The notes under the pieces: model-generated
Database searches by the model: none
What the model was told of the DNA's origin: nothing
The model's input: only the letters and a program-made list of their open reading frames with translations
Part shown: piece after piece, positions 43,881-53,545 of the stretch
Numbering within the stretch: position 1 is the stretch's first letter
Layout of the letters: every line of letters starts with the position of its first letter
Program-made: the position numbers and the translations under genes
Source of the DNA: Streptomyces sp. CB00455
GTDB lineage: Bacteria; Actinomycetota; Actinomycetes; Streptomycetales; Streptomycetaceae
Assembly: GCF_001905445.1 (NCBI RefSeq)
Contig: NZ_LIVQ01000001.1
Span: 124,001-188,000, forward strand
DNA: 64,000 nt
Direction of reading: 5' to 3'

Positions 43881-44963
43881 TTACCGCAGCATCACATCGC
43901 ACGTGGACGCGAAGAACTCGCCGGTCTTGCCTCCGTTCTCACCGTCCGGTGTGTCGGGGCCTCCGTGGCCGCCCCAGATGTGCACGATCGCCGCGCGTCC
44001 GGTCCGGCGGGGCAGGGAGGCGAACTCCCACTGGTTGGACTCCTCTTCCCGGTGCGATCCCTGGACCTCGACCAGGAAGGGGATCGGCTCCAGGTCCTGC
44101 CAGGTCAAGCCGGTTCCGGGCACCCAGTCGGCGCGGGTGAGGAACCACCGGTGGGACCAGGTCTCGTTCGTGTGGTAGGCCGTGTAGTCGTAGCTGAAGG
44201 ACTGGGTGGCAGCGGATGTGTCCAGTTCCGTCAGGGGCCACTCCCCGAGCGTCGCGTCCGGCGCCAGATCCAGGCCGCGGAAAGCCGCGTTGCCCGCGGA
44301 CGGCACGGTGGCGTCCTCGAAGAACTTGCGGTATTCGAGGTACTTCTGGGCGTCGTTCCACGGGTAGTCGGCGAGCATCCGGGCGGCTCCCGGCGTCACC
44401 TCCTGCCAGACGGTGCTGGTGTTGACGCGGCGCGCCTCGGCACAGATCGGTGAGGGGTCCTCGTCCCGGATGGCGACGGCCGCACGGCTGCGCGGGTGGT
44501 TGACCGTGCCGTGCCGCTGCCCCTCACGGCTGCTGCCCTGTGCGCCCTTTTGGCGTGGCTCACGGGCCGCCCACTGAACGGAAGACTCCGCACCGACGGT
44601 CACCGTGTTGGTGAACGGCGTGTACTGGCCGTCCACCCGGGCGCGGATCTTCACGCTGAACTGCTCGCCGGGCTCCTCATCACCGAGGTCCACCCAGTGG
44701 GAGTTGGACTGCATCCAGTTCCAGGCGGGCCAGTAGAGGAAGACCGTCTGCTTCAGCTCGTCGTTGAGCCACACCTCGTACAGGTGCGGGTAGGGCGCGT
44801 CGCCCTCGTTCCAGTCCCCTGGAGGGGGCCATGCCCCCTGATCAGGTCCGTTCTCCCCGATCCGCCATCGCAGGCTGATCCCGTACATCCTGTACTTTCC
44901 GTCTTCGCGGTACCTGATGTCGGCGCGAAGGTCGGACGGAGCAGTCGGCTGGTAGCCGCTCAC
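43881..44963 (-). CDS. LPMO-like (AA10/chitin-binding 3) protein with N-terminal extra domain
   Basis: 360 residues, ATG at 44961-44963, no signal peptide (MSGYQPTAPS). Residues 1-125 form a beta-rich domain (LRWRIGENGP, HLYEVWLNDELKQTVFLYWP, FSVKIRARVDGQYTPF) of fibronectin-like look. A charged linker (130-150) follows, then HGTVNHPRSRAAVAI from His151, the motif that begins mature AA10 enzymes, and YDYTAYHTNETWSHRWFLTR, where His264 fits the second histidine-brace ligand. Later segments (FLVEVQGSHREEE, RTGRAAIVHIWGG, FFASTCDVMLR) match the end of such domains. A working brace needs His151 to be the free N-terminus, so proteolysis would be required, or the protein is not an LPMO. It is solitary, with strong terminators downstream. 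Confidence 0.65.
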   Translation of the reverse strand: MSGYQPTAPSDLRADIRYREDGKYRMYGISLRWRIGENGPDQGAWPPPGDWNEGDAPYPHLYEVWLNDELKQTVFLYWPAWNWMQSNSHWVDLGDEEPGEQFSVKIRARVDGQYTPFTNTVTVGAESSVQWAAREPRQKGAQGSSREGQRHGTVNHPRSRAAVAIRDEDPSPICAEARRVNTSTVWQEVTPGAARMLADYPWNDAQKYLEYRKFFEDATVPSAGNAAFRGLDLAPDATLGEWPLTELDTSAATQSFSYDYTAYHTNETWSHRWFLTRADWVPGTGLTWQDLEPIPFLVEVQGSHREEESNQWEFASLPRRTGRAAIVHIWGGHGGPDTPDGENGGKTGEFFASTCDVMLR

Positions 44964-45271
44964 GGTGTCCCCTCTCCTAGATCGAATCCATCACTGGAGC
45001 CGCCACCCCAGCAGGACAATCACTGAAGGTGACGATTCACTACAGAATGTAACCACAGATCGTGTTGACCGGACGGGATTCACGAAGGAATGGATCACAG
45101 CCGCCCCGGGGGCACGTGATCGGCCATGCCGGCACCGGAATGCGAGCCGGCCGGCCCATGCGAATCCCAGTTCGTCAACTGCGGACCGCGCGCGCCGCAC
45201 GTCCGGGTGATAGTTCCCCGCCCCAGTAGATTTTGGGCTTCGGGTCACAGCCGGACCGCAAGAGTTGGCCC
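44964..45271. other. Divergent intergenic region between LPMO-like and oxidase genes
   Basis: About 300 bp holding the promoters of two divergent genes. It is less GC-rich around 45020-45070. No clear palindrome was found. Confidence 0.4.
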
Positions 45272-47239
45272 GTGATCATCGATTCGCTTTCCACACCCGA
45301 TCCCGCTGACGAGCCCGCATCCGGGCCTGCCCGCCGGCCCTCCCGCCGTACCGTCATCGCCGGCGCGGCCGCGGTCGCGGGAGCCGGTGCGCTTGCGGTC
45401 ACCGCAGCCGGCGCCGTGGCCTCGCAGGCGCCTGCCCGCCCCGCCTCCCGTCCCGACTGGGACACCTGTCTGACCATCGCCCGGGCGATCCTGGTGCGGG
45501 ACGACGAGGACCGGCCTCTCGTGCCGCACTACGCGGACATCCTCCTGAAGACCGGTCTGCCCCCGTCCCGTGGGGCCGCAGGCCGCTCCGGCCGCAAGGT
45601 GCTGATCGTCGGCGCCGGGCCCGCCGGACTCACCGCCGCCCACCTGCTGCGCCAGGCCGGTCACCGGGTCACCGTCATCGAGGCCAACGGCAACCGGGTG
45701 GGAGGCCGGATCAAGACCTTCCGTACCGGTGGCCACGAGGAGTTCCCCGCGCCCTTCGCCGACCCGAAGCAGTACGCCGAGGCCGGCGCCATGCGCATCC
45801 CCGACAGCCACCCGCTGGTCACCGGGCTGATGGACAGCCTCGGTCTCCGGCGCAGGCCCTTCCACCTCGTCGATGTCGACGGGGCGGGCCGGCCCGCGTA
45901 CCGCACGTGGATCTTCGTCAACGGCATCCGCGTGCGCCGGGCCGACTACGCGCGCAGCCCGCAGGCCCTCAACCGCTCCTTCGGCGTCCCGGCCGCCTAC
46001 GAGGCCGTCCCCGCCGCGCAGATCGTGCGCAACGCCTTCGCCCCCGTACGCAAGGAGATCGAGGGCAAGAAGGACAGGGAGCTCGTCGAGGGCTGGGCCC
46101 GCGTCATCCAGCGCTACGGCCACATGTCGATGTACCGGTACCTGACCGAGGAGGCGGAGCTCGACGAGCGGACCATCGATCTGATCGGAACCGTCGAGAA
46201 CCTCACCTCCCGACTCCACCTCGCTTTCGTGCACAGCTTCATCGGGGCTTCGCTCATCAGCCCCGACACCTCCTTCTTCGAACTGCCCGGCGGCACCGCC
46301 ACCTTGGCAGACGCCCTCTACGGCCGGGTCAAGGACCTCGTGCGGCTGGACCGCCGTGCCACACGGATCGCGCACGGCGACGGCAAGGTCACCATCGACA
46401 CCGTCTCGGAGGGCCGCGGCGCCGGCCCCGTGCAGCGCGAGACCTTCACCGGTGACGCCGCGATCATCACCGTCCCCTTCTCCGGACTGCGCCACATCCC
46501 GGTCGTCCCGGCGCTCTCCTACGGCAAGCGGCGCGCGGTCACGGAGCTCCACTACGACGCCGCCACCAAGGTGCTGCTGGAATTCAGCCGTCGCTGGTGG
46601 GAGTTCGACGAAGCCGACTGGAAGCGCGAACTGGAAGCCGTACGGCCCGGCCTGTACCGGAAGTACCAGCTCGGCCAGTCGCCTGGCGACGGCAGCCTGC
46701 TCGGCGCCCATCCCTCCGTGCCCAAGGGGCACATCTCCGCTCCCCAACGCGCCCATTACGCCGCCACACGCCTGGTCTCCCGCGACCAGCCCGAGGCGGC
46801 CGGTGTCATCGGCGGCGGCTCGGCCACCGACAACCCCAACCGCTTCATGTTCCAGCCCTCCCATCCCGTCGAAGGCAGCCGGGGCGGGGTCATCCTCGCC
46901 TCCTACAGCTGGTCCGACGACGCCCTGAAGTGGGACTCGTTCGACGACGAGGAGCGCTACCCCCGTGCCCTCGCCGGAGTCCAGGAGGTGTTCGGGCAGC
47001 GGATCGAGGTCTTCTACACCGGCGTCGGACGCACCCAGTCCTGGATGCGCGACCCGTACGCCTACGGCGAAGCCTCCGTGCTGCTGCCCGGCCAGCACAC
47101 CGAGCTCTTCCCCCACGTCCGCAAGGCCGAGGGCAACCTGCACTTCGCCGGGTGCCACACCTCCGTCAAGCCCGCGTGGATCGAAGGTGCCCTCGAATCC
47201 GCGGTGCGCACCGCCCTGGAGGTGCACTCGGCGCAGTAA
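45272..47239 (+). CDS. Tat-exported flavin L-amino-acid oxidase (L-glutamate oxidase-like)
   Basis: 655 residues from GTG 45272; an in-frame TTG at 45233 is less likely. A twin-arginine signal ([20 protein letters not shown]) directs folded export. FAD-binding Rossmann motif: [20 protein letters not shown] with [13 protein letters not shown]. Strong landmarks shared with Streptomyces L-glutamate oxidase, as I recall it, are [76 protein letters not shown] and [20 protein letters not shown], ending [20 protein letters not shown]. It would oxidise an L-amino acid to keto acid, ammonia and hydrogen peroxide outside the cell. The substrate cannot be fixed from sequence alone. Confidence 0.9.
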   Translation: MIIDSLSTPDPADEPASGPARRPSRRTVIAGAAAVAGAGALAVTAAGAVASQAPARPASRPDWDTCLTIARAILVRDDEDRPLVPHYADILLKTGLPPSRGAAGRSGRKVLIVGAGPAGLTAAHLLRQAGHRVTVIEANGNRVGGRIKTFRTGGHEEFPAPFADPKQYAEAGAMRIPDSHPLVTGLMDSLGLRRRPFHLVDVDGAGRPAYRTWIFVNGIRVRRADYARSPQALNRSFGVPAAYEAVPAAQIVRNAFAPVRKEIEGKKDRELVEGWARVIQRYGHMSMYRYLTEEAELDERTIDLIGTVENLTSRLHLAFVHSFIGASLISPDTSFFELPGGTATLADALYGRVKDLVRLDRRATRIAHGDGKVTIDTVSEGRGAGPVQRETFTGDAAIITVPFSGLRHIPVVPALSYGKRRAVTELHYDAATKVLLEFSRRWWEFDEADWKRELEAVRPGLYRKYQLGQSPGDGSLLGAHPSVPKGHISAPQRAHYAATRLVSRDQPEAAGVIGGGSATDNPNRFMFQPSHPVEGSRGGVILASYSWSDDALKWDSFDDEERYPRALAGVQEVFGQRIEVFYTGVGRTQSWMRDPYAYGEASVLLPGQHTELFPHVRKAEGNLHFAGCHTSVKPAWIEGALESAVRTALEVHSAQ

Positions 47240-47527
47240 GTGGTGAGGGCGGTGGAGGCGGTGAGTGCGATGTGTGCAGCCGTTCAGCCCGTCCGACCTC
47301 CGGCGCACTGCCGGCCGCTGCGCAGCAAGGACATGACATCAGTCAGCATCCTGACGTTCTCCGGCGGCTGGAAGTCGGTCGAGCACGGCGCCGTAGGTCC
47401 TCGCACCGCCTGCGCCGCTTCCCGTCGCCCGGTGCGCTGCCTTTTGCCGGCGCCGGTCCGCCGCGGACGTCCGGCCCCTGCCGTCGACGCGCCGCCGTCC
47501 GCTGCGGACCTCAGCCACGGTCCTGGA

Positions 47528-47896
47528 TCAGGAGACGCGCTTCAGTTGCCATGCGTTGTTGTTGAAGCTGGGGTTCGACGAGTACACGCAGCTGCTGCTG
47601 TAGTACGCGCTGGTCTGGACCCATCCCGCGGGCTGGTAGGTGGAGGCGCAGGCCTGGACCACGGTGCCGACAGGCAGTCCGGTGAGCTGCTTTATCTGCT
47701 TGATGTTCGGGCTGAAGCTCTGCGTGCCGCAGCTGCTGCTGTAGCCCCAGCTGACGTCGACGAAGCCGGTCGGGGTGAGGACGCTCGCGCACGAGGTGGT
47801 GACGTCACCGGGGGCGGCGTGGGCGGGCGCGGCAGTCAGGGCGAACATCGCCGCGGCGCCGGCGAGGGACATACATGTGGTGCGAAGGCGAGTCAT
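47528..47896 (-). CDS. Small secreted Cys-containing repeat protein
   Basis: 122 residues; ATG at 47894-47896 with AGGAG upstream. Signal peptide to about residue 27 (FALTAAPAHA-AP). The mature 95 residues consist of two related halves: SCASVLTPTGFVDVSWGYSS with SCGTQSF, and ACASTYQPAGWVQTSAYYSS with SCVYSS, each with two cysteines and a Tyr/Ser-rich SSC turn. It seems to be an internal duplication forming a disulfide-linked extracellular domain. No family is recognised. It lies alone after a 290-bp empty interval (47240-47527). Confidence 0.75.
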   Translation of the reverse strand: MTRLRTTCMSLAGAAAMFALTAAPAHAAPGDVTTSCASVLTPTGFVDVSWGYSSSCGTQSFSPNIKQIKQLTGLPVGTVVQACASTYQPAGWVQTSAYYSSSCVYSSNPSFNNNAWQLKRVS

Positions 47897-48174
47897 GTCT
47901 CGTCGCTCCTACTGATCGCGTGCGGACGGACCGGTCAGGCCGAGAAGCCATTACTACGGGTTGACGGTCGGATCCGGATAGCGATTTTCAAGCCCAAAGC
48001 TCCACTGGACGAGTCGTGGGCCTCCGCGGGGGATGAAAAGTATCGGGGACCGGATCGGACGAGGCGGGCCGACATGCTCCGCCTCCCCCAGGATCGCTCG
48101 GCACCCGAGGGCTGGGGCGGAGGCCGGGGCTGTTGACGGAGCATGGGCGCGAGTGGTTTCGATTGCCCTTCCGA

Positions 48175-48456
48175 CTACGTGTTCGTGGCGCCTCGGTTCG
48201 CCGCCGGGTTGAGGGAGTCGGCGTCCTCCATGAAGCTCAGCATGCGGGCGTTGACCAGGTTGGGGTGGTCGATCTGCGGTCCGTGGCCGGTCGCGGCGAT
48301 GATCTCGGCCCGGGCGCCGGGGATCAGGCGTGGTACGCGTTCCAGCTGCCGCTTCGGGTGCACGAGCAGACTGCGCTTGCCCATGATCAGATGGAACGGC
48401 GTCCGGATGGACCCCAGTTCGTCGTCGGACAGCGGCAGTGGCGCCGGGCGGCCACC
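48175..48456 (-). pseudogene. Alpha/beta hydrolase, C-terminal fragment
   Basis: The minus-strand frame reads RPAPLPLSDDELGSIRTPFH, LIMGKRSLLVHPKRQLERVP and IIAATGHGPQIDHPNLVNAR, the C-terminal third of an alpha/beta hydrolase including the catalytic His (GHGPQIDHP). It stops at 48175. Upstream coding sequence in this orientation is missing; the preceding part of the same family lies inverted next door (48459-48655). See the inversion finding. Confidence 0.75.
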
Positions 48457-48458
48457 GC

Positions 48459-48655
48459 AGGCCCGAACGCCTCGCCTCCCTCACGGCCCTCGACCCCGGC
48501 GGCCTGGAGAAGGCCGGCCTGCGCTTCTTCGCCTGGGCCTTCGTCAGCCTCTTCGCCAGCTTCGCGCCCAGGGCGCTGCGCCCGCGCCTCGCCTCCTGGC
48601 TGGAACAGCCGGTGATCGCCGTTCCCGAGCTGCGCACATGGGTACACGCACACGG
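48459..48655 (+). pseudogene. Alpha/beta hydrolase, cap-region fragment (inverted)
   Basis: The plus-strand frame reads RPERLASLTALDPGGLEKAG, LRFFAWAFVSLFASFAPRAL and RPRLASWLEQPVIAVPELRT, the segment that normally precedes the fragment at 48175-48456 in one hydrolase. Its junction lies within a few bases of that fragment's 5' end but in the opposite orientation. The N-terminal part with the nucleophile is absent. Beyond 48655 to 48918 no gene is seen apart from the duplicated operator. Confidence 0.7.
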
Positions 48656-48703
48656 GTCGTGTTCTCTGGCACGGGTCACCTCAGGGGAAGAATCCAGGTT
48701 CGT

Positions 48704-48741
48704 GATACGACCGTACCATAATGATGATACGGCGGTACCAT
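48704..48741. promoter_or_regulatory. Tandem operator motif, orphaned
   Basis: GATACGACCGTACCAT (48704-48719) and GATACGGCGGTACCAT (48726-48741) are 22 bp apart, two helical turns. Each contains a short dyad (TACGACCGTA in the first). They look like TetR-type sites of the promoter that once drove the broken hydrolase; no regulator gene is adjacent. Confidence 0.55.
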
Positions 48742-48918
48742 GAAGATGCCCGGACCGAACCCGGGGGCGCCCCTGCTACCCGACCATTCCCGGCCGAGGC
48801 CGGAGACAGGACGCATGCCGAAGCGCGGCGATCACCAACTGCGCTGCAGCCGCCGGCGACCCGTCGGTTTGCGCGAACGCGGGTTCGTCACTCCCGCGGC
48901 CTGACGTCGTGGAAGCGC

Positions 48919-49254
48919 TCAGGCCGCGCCGGAGGCACCAGGCCCCCGTCCCTGCGGAAGGGAACCCCCGTCGAGTTCTTCCTCCTCGGCCTCCATCTCC
49001 TCGGCCTCCATGCGCCGAATTCCCTCGTGGGTGAGCATGACCATCGCCGGGGTGTTGCCGGGGTCCCAGTCGACGGTGATCAGGCCTTCGCCCGCCAGGT
49101 AGGTGCAGGCGGCGGCCAGGTCCTGATCCGGTACGTGGAGGTCGCGCCGGAGCTGCGCTCCGGTGATGCCGAGCAGGCGGTTGCCCTCCACGGCTTCGTA
49201 CAGGACCCGCAGCACCTGATCACGGTAGGTCTTGCGTTCGCGCAGGGTGGCCAT
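48919..49254 (-). CDS. Winged-helix-like hypothetical protein
   Basis: 111 residues, ATG at 49252-49254 with AAAGGA eight bases upstream. The central part, DQVLRVLYEAVEGNRLLGIT, GAQLRRDLHVPDQDLAAACT and YLAGEGLITVDWDPGNTPA, has the rhythm of a winged helix: three helices and a two-stranded wing, followed by LTHEGIRRMEAEEMEAEEEE, an acidic helix. It may be a small DNA-binding or adaptor protein. No named family is recognised. It lies downstream of the DUF5994-membrane-small-protein group on the same strand but 51 bp away. Confidence 0.65.
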   Translation of the reverse strand: MATLRERKTYRDQVLRVLYEAVEGNRLLGITGAQLRRDLHVPDQDLAAACTYLAGEGLITVDWDPGNTPAMVMLTHEGIRRMEAEEMEAEEEELDGGSLPQGRGPGASGAA

Positions 49255-49304
49255 GGAGCGTCCTTTCGTATGCGGGTACCAGGGCTCCGAGGCCCGTCGG
49301 CTTC

Positions 49305-49571
49305 TCAGAGTTCGTCGCAGTGGGCGCCGGCGCCGCGCGGGGCCAGGCCGGTGGCCAGGGTGGAGCGGGCGGGGTCGGCGGGCGTCGCCGTGTCCACGGT
49401 GAGGTGGAGGCGGGTGTCGCCGTCGAGGCCTGGGTAGCTGCGCTGTTCCGCGCCGACGAAGCAGGCGCGGAGGGCTTCCGCGACTGCGCGGGCGGCTTCG
49501 GGGGTGTGCGCGATGATCCGCACCTCGGCGTGCCCGAGCGACGGTAGCGTCTGGGTCTCGATGTACTTCAC
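49305..49571 (-). CDS. Small hypothetical protein
   Basis: 88 residues; the GTG at 49569-49571 overlaps the stop of the preceding small membrane protein by 4 bp. The sequence YIETQTLPSLGHAEVRIIAH, PEAARAVAEALRACFVGAEQ and TRLHLTVDTATPAD suggests a two-layer alpha/beta sandwich such as an ACT- or BON-like domain. There is no signal or membrane helix. It is probably co-translated with the two genes upstream. Function unknown. Confidence 0.65.
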   Translation of the reverse strand: MKYIETQTLPSLGHAEVRIIAHTPEAARAVAEALRACFVGAEQRSYPGLDGDTRLHLTVDTATPADPARSTLATGLAPRGAGAHCDEL

Positions 49572-49789
49572 GTGGGCGGGGTTCCCTTCGGGGTGGACGA
49601 GCGGTCGGTGGGCCGGGGCGGCGCGGCGCCCCGACCGCTGCTGTTCGGCAGGCCGGGAGGTCTCGGCAGCGGGTCGCTGAAGTGGTGGGCCGCGATCCGC
49701 GCCTCGTGCTGCGCGTTCAGCAGATGGATCCACCGCATTCCGATGCCGATCCCAAGGACGATCACCGCGATAAGGACGACGGTTTCCAC
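49568..49789 (-). CDS. Small single-helix membrane protein
   Basis: 73 residues. Of two possible GTG codons, 49787-49789 is chosen because the GGAGGT overlapping the upstream gene's stop is then seven bases away. Residues 1-20 (VETVVLIAVIVLGIGIGMRW) form one transmembrane helix, followed by a basic then Pro/Ser/Arg-rich tail (PRPPGLPNSSGRG). Coupled on both sides, between the DUF5994 gene and the 88-residue protein, which suggests one functional unit at the membrane. No family recognised. Confidence 0.65.
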   Translation of the reverse strand: METVVLIAVIVLGIGIGMRWIHLLNAQHEARIAAHHFSDPLPRPPGLPNSSGRGAAPPRPTDRSSTPKGTPPT

Positions 49790-49794
49790 GCTGC

Positions 49795-50370
49795 TCACCT
49801 CCAGGTGTTCGCCGGCAGCGCGAGGGGGCTGCGGCCCATCGGATCCCCGAAGGGAGAGACCCAGGCCCCGCCCTCCTCCTCCCAGGCTGCTTCCCGGCGC
49901 CGGGCGTCCGCGATGCCGCGCCCGATGGCCGCTTCGTTGGCCAGGAGCACGCCGGCGGTGAGGACACTGCCCGGGAGGGCCGCGGCGGCCATCAAGCGGG
50001 CTGCGGCGGCGGGTGCGGTCTCGGGCGGGATGACGAGGAGATCCCAGCGGCCCACCGTGTAGGAAAGCAGGATCAGCTTGTCGGGATGCTGCTCGGTGAA
50101 CCAGCCCACATGCAGCGCGCGCCCGTCCACGGCAACCGTGCGCGGTACGACGGGCCACCGGGCGGGATTGACCGTGACGCGGGTGACGCGCCCCCAGGTG
50201 TCCTCCACGGCGGCGGCGAGCGGTGGCAGCTCGGCTTCGAGGTCGCGCGAGTAGGGCCACCAGGCCCCATCCAGCTGACCGGCGAGGGAAGTCTTCGGAG
50301 TGAGGGACAAGCGAGCCGGAAGCTCTGCGGCGAGATCACGGGGCGCGGTCCGGACAAGGACGTCGGCCAT
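49795..50370 (-). CDS. DUF5994 family protein
   Basis: 191 residues, ATG at 50368-50370. The DUF5994 signature is evident: RLSLTPKTSLAGQLDGAWWP, YSRDLEAELPPLAAAVEDTW, GRVTRVTVNPARWPVVPRTV and LLVIPPETAPAAAARLMAAA. It has a C-terminal extension of about 45 residues (EAAWEEEGGAWVSPF) absent from its paralogue at 50664-51140. The family is specific to actinobacteria and functionally uncharacterised. First gene of a coupled group with the small membrane protein. Confidence 0.85.
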   Translation of the reverse strand: MADVLVRTAPRDLAAELPARLSLTPKTSLAGQLDGAWWPYSRDLEAELPPLAAAVEDTWGRVTRVTVNPARWPVVPRTVAVDGRALHVGWFTEQHPDKLILLSYTVGRWDLLVIPPETAPAAAARLMAAAALPGSVLTAGVLLANEAAIGRGIADARRREAAWEEEGGAWVSPFGDPMGRSPLALPANTWR

Positions 50371-50663
50371 GGAGGGGACCTGCCCCCGGACTGCCCGTCG
50401 GCAGCCCGGTTTCTAGGCGATCGCCGGAAATGACACCCACGTGACAGCCGGTGTGCGAAGTACTTCCGGTGCTTTCACTCTACGCCTGCTGGACCGACTC
50501 TGACCGTCGTGACCAGGCATTTTCCGTCCGAGGTGGTGTGGCGGGCGGAGGCGGGGGCGGCGGGAGAACCGTGAAACGACGGCGGGCACGCGTACGTCGT
50601 CGGCCGGGTCCCGGTGCTGACCTGCGACGAGGCGGGGCCGCACCTCGTAGACGGGCGGATCCC

Positions 50664-51140
50664 ATGGCTGAAGCCGACATTCCCCACCGGGCACCACTGT
50701 TCCTGCCGGATGCGATCCACCAGTCGGTCAAACCTGGCACGGCCCTGCTGCGGCTGGAGACCACGGGGTCCCAGGACGGGATCCTGGACGGCGCGTGGTG
50801 GCCCCGCACGCGCAACATCGCAACCGAGCTGCCGGCACTGATCAGCGTGTTGACCGAGTACCTCGGACCCATCACCCGCGTAGGCGTGGACGCATCCGCC
50901 TGGAACAGCCTCCCCACCCGCCTGGTCATCGACGACCAGGTCGTGCACCTCGACTCCGACCCGATCGGCGACGACACCGTCCTCATCACCCGCGGCCACA
51001 ACGACCACTTCGCCTTGCTGGTGGTCCCCCCGGACACCAGCGCCGACGCCGCACGCCAGGCCATGGCCCGCGCCGTTCTCGCCGTCAACACCACCGAAGC
51101 CGCTCAGATCCTGATCGCCACCACACCGGAACCCGAGTAG
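50664..51140 (+). CDS. DUF5994 family protein, shorter paralogue
   Basis: 158 residues, ATG 50664. It aligns along its length with the divergent neighbour: GILDGAWWPRTRNIATELPA, LGPITRVGVDASAWNSLPTR, FALLVVPPDTSADAARQAMA. It lacks the C-terminal extension. The two face away from each other across a 293-bp gap (50371-50663) with no palindrome noted. The ribosome site is weak. The unit was probably formed by old duplication, since identity looks only moderate. Confidence 0.85.
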   Translation: MAEADIPHRAPLFLPDAIHQSVKPGTALLRLETTGSQDGILDGAWWPRTRNIATELPALISVLTEYLGPITRVGVDASAWNSLPTRLVIDDQVVHLDSDPIGDDTVLITRGHNDHFALLVVPPDTSADAARQAMARAVLAVNTTEAAQILIATTPEPE

Positions 51141-51315
51141 GACCAGGGGAGGAACCCGGATCCGGGGGCGGGACGGCCGTCGATTGCCGGACGTGAGCAC
51201 GTTCCCTGTTGTGAGCGGGCGACCACACAGCTGCCCCCGGGCTCCCCTGGCACCCCCGGGCACGCCGGCGTCCGCTTTCCCCGGCGCAGCCCGTGTCCGC
51301 GCGCGGGAACGACCG

Positions 51316-51362
51316 CATGGCGGTGGCCTGCGACCCGGGGAAGGGTGCAGGCCACCGCCATG
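51316..51362. terminator. Strong bidirectional terminator
   Basis: CATGGCGGTGGCCTGC (51316-51331) pairs perfectly with 51347-51362, a 16-bp stem; the 15-nt loop contains a further ACCC/GGGT pairing. It lies between the convergent DUF5994 and hydrophobic-protein genes. Confidence 0.85.
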
Positions 51363-51392
51363 TCGTATCAGGACCGGGCTGTCAGCGCGCGG

Positions 51393-51554
51393 CTACCAGC
51401 GGTACCAGCGGCCGTTACTGCCCTTGGGACGGGCAACGAAGCCGATGAGCCACAGGATCAGCACCGCGATCGCGACCCACCAGAGGATCTTCACCGCGAA
51501 ACCGGCACCGAACAGGATCAGAGCGAGCAGAAGAACAAGAAGCAGGGGAACCAT
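51393..51554 (-). CDS. Small hydrophobic membrane protein
   Basis: 53 residues from ATG 51552-51554, with GGAGGT seven bases upstream; an in-frame start 21 bp earlier lacks a site. The protein is almost all membrane helix: MVPLLLVLLLALILFGAGFA and LWWVAIAVLILWLIGFVARP, two hairpin helices, then a basic GSNGRWYRW tail. Streptomyces genomes carry several such proteins, labelled hydrophobic protein, with unknown or stress-related roles. Confidence 0.8.
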   Translation of the reverse strand: MVPLLLVLLLALILFGAGFAVKILWWVAIAVLILWLIGFVARPKGSNGRWYRW

Positions 51555-51931
51555 AGTTATCAACCTCCGAAGCACCTAGTGCCCGGCCGCCGCCCGTCCA
51601 TGCGTTCGACCTTTATTTGTTTCTTATCCGCCGCAGTGGACAGGAGAATCTGCTCGCGTTCCCTGACACTCCCACAGGAGGTTCGGCCGGGAGTGGGGTT
51701 CACCCCCGTACGGGCGGGCAGCCCCCGTGTGGCTACGGCGCGAGCGTCATCATGACAAGGCCCACCGCCACGACCGCCACACGCCAGAGGATCGACCGCT
51801 TCCGCGCCGGGCGTGGGTGAGCGCACGAAAGGTCCCTGACGTCTGCACCTTCTTGTGGTGGCTGCCATACAACCATTTCCGCTGGTGGCAAGTCCTGTGT
51901 GCTGTAACGAACGTTCTCATGGGGGTTTTCT
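51555..51931. other. Intergenic, no firm gene
   Basis: About 375 bp with AT-richer patches near 51610-51630 and 51860-51910, which fit promoters of the flanking divergent genes. A short minus-strand hydrophobic frame ending at 51733 has no usable start. Confidence 0.4.
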
Positions 51932-53122
<1,191 letters not shown>

Positions 53123-53300
53123 TACGACCGGCACCAGGGCCGCGGCCCACACCAGGGCCGGCCGCCGTACCCGGTCAAGACCCGCGGGAGCCGCAGCCTG
53201 GCGGTCGAGCAGCCGGTACGGATGACAGCGGCCGGGCGGGGCCGGGGTTCTAGGCCCCGCCCCGTCACCCGTCTCCGAGCGGCCTCGTACAGCAGAACGA

Positions 53301-53327
53301 AACCCCCGGCCTGTGCGGCCGGGGGTT
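53301..53327. terminator. Hairpin between surface protein and DUF4236 genes
   Basis: AACCCCCGGCC-TGTGC-GGCCGGGGGTT is a perfect 11-bp stem with a 5-nt loop, 26 bp from the end of the DUF4236 gene and between convergent genes. Confidence 0.75.
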
Positions 53328-53353
53328 CGTGGAAGCGGCGCGCACCTCGCGGA

Positions 53354-53545
53354 TCAGCCGCGGGTGGTCTTGCGCCAGCCGAAGGGCCCGGGCAGGTCCA
53401 CCGAGGTGGTGCGGCGTCCGGTGCTGCTGTGGGTCTGGCGGGGGCCGTGCTTGCCGCCGCCGGTGGTGATCGACCACGACTTGCGGTTGATGTTGAGCCG
53501 GACGCCGGGCAGGATCCTGAAGCTCTTGCGGAATGTCAGCGGCAT
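53354..53545 (-). CDS. DUF4236 domain protein
   Basis: 63 residues, ATG at 53543-53545 with GAGGAAG upstream. MPLTFRKSFRILPGVRLNIN, RKSWSITTGGGKHGPRQTHS and STGRRTTSVDLPGPFGWRKT give the whole DUF4236 motif, a compact beta domain with a very basic, Gly/Thr-rich strand pair found in many bacteria. Function unknown. It is complete and alone. Confidence 0.88.
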   Translation of the reverse strand: MPLTFRKSFRILPGVRLNINRKSWSITTGGGKHGPRQTHSSTGRRTTSVDLPGPFGWRKTTRG

